Assembly (NCBI GenBank): GCA_029941095.1
Contig: JAPYRO010000068.1
Coordinates: forward strand, 1-6,489
DNA: 6,489 nt
Reading direction: 5' to 3'
Source: Dehalococcoidia bacterium
GTDB taxonomy: Bacteria; Chloroflexota; Dehalococcoidia; UBA6926
Shown: positions 6,340-6,489 of the stretch, one piece after another
How positions within the stretch are numbered: the first letter of the stretch is position 1
How the letters are laid out: every line of letters starts with the position of its first letter
Notes under the pieces: model-generated
Told to the model about the DNA's origin: nothing
Database searches by the model: none
The model's input: the letters and a program-made list of their open reading frames with translations, nothing else
Program-made: the position numbers and the translations under genes

Positions 6340-6489
6340 ATGAAAGATATCTTGACGTTACTTGCTGAAGGCGCAATTTCCATTGATGATGCGGAGCGCC
6401 AGCTGAAGCTATTTGCTGTACACGAACTGCAAGGTATGGCCAATCTAGATATTGGCAGAAACAAGAGAGTAGGAAAGCCCGATGTAGTT
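6340..6489 (+). CDS. larB: LarB-like NPN-cofactor synthase (PurE-related), N-terminal 50 codons only
   Basis: The frame is open to the window edge. The product begins MKDILTLLAEGAISIDDAERQL and reaches LDIGRNKRVGKPDVV. This matches the N-terminal helical segment of LarB proteins: a short helix, a xGxxSxxxAxxxL repeat, then a D..R..R.G.PEVV block ahead of the PurE-like domain. LarB carboxylates and hydrolyses nicotinic acid adenine dinucleotide to pyridinium-3,5-biscarboxylic acid mononucleotide, the first step to the nickel-pincer nucleotide cofactor of lactate racemase and related enzymes. The catalytic domain lies beyond the window, so the call rests on the N-terminus alone. The gene appears to share a transcript with ftsH; whether larC and larE follow cannot be seen. 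Confidence 0.72.
   Translation, partial: MKDILTLLAEGAISIDDAERQLKLFAVHELQGMANLDIGRNKRVGKPDVV

Overview
AT-rich bacterial DNA carrying mostly housekeeping-type genes. No mobile element, CRISPR array or phage gene is visible. The organism is a bacterium that uses UGA as a stop codon, because prfB keeps its UGA-dependent autoregulatory frameshift. The gene mix (LarB-type protein after ftsH, a lone SCPx/Ltp-like thiolase, a divergent CaCA exchanger, low GC) would suit an uncultured marine Chloroflexota such as the SAR202 group. That placement is a low-confidence impression, not something the sequence proves.

Left part (1-1687), minus strand: prfB (peptide chain release factor 2) is complete at 366 residues only when a programmed +1 frameshift at 1510-1515 is read through. 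One base after the prfB stop, a GTG-started reading frame encodes a signal-peptide-bearing, probable lipoprotein that runs off the left edge. It is open to the edge and so easy to miss. An AT-rich spacer of about 110 bases with back-to-back -10-like boxes separates prfB from a divergent tRNA-Pro(GGG) gene with encoded CCA (1688-1764, plus strand).

Middle part (1800-4305), minus strand: a thiolase-superfamily gene with a strong Shine-Dalgarno appears to lack the canonical catalytic Cys and His. It ends at a TGA, but 16 further sense codons in the same frame look like the missing family C-terminus. The TGA therefore probably replaces a Gly codon (nonsense mutation, sequencing error or readthrough). 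Upstream of it lies a Na+/Ca2+-exchanger-family (CaCA) membrane protein that starts at TTG.

Right part (4306-6489), plus strand: a 181-base divergent promoter region leads to a complete ftsH (membrane AAA+ zinc protease). It is followed after 11 bases by the first 50 codons of a larB-like gene (nickel-pincer nucleotide cofactor synthesis), whose ribosome-binding site overlaps the ftsH stop.

The two best second looks are the in-frame TGA in the thiolase and the loss of its usual catalytic residues. The window gives no convincing evidence of an entirely new system.
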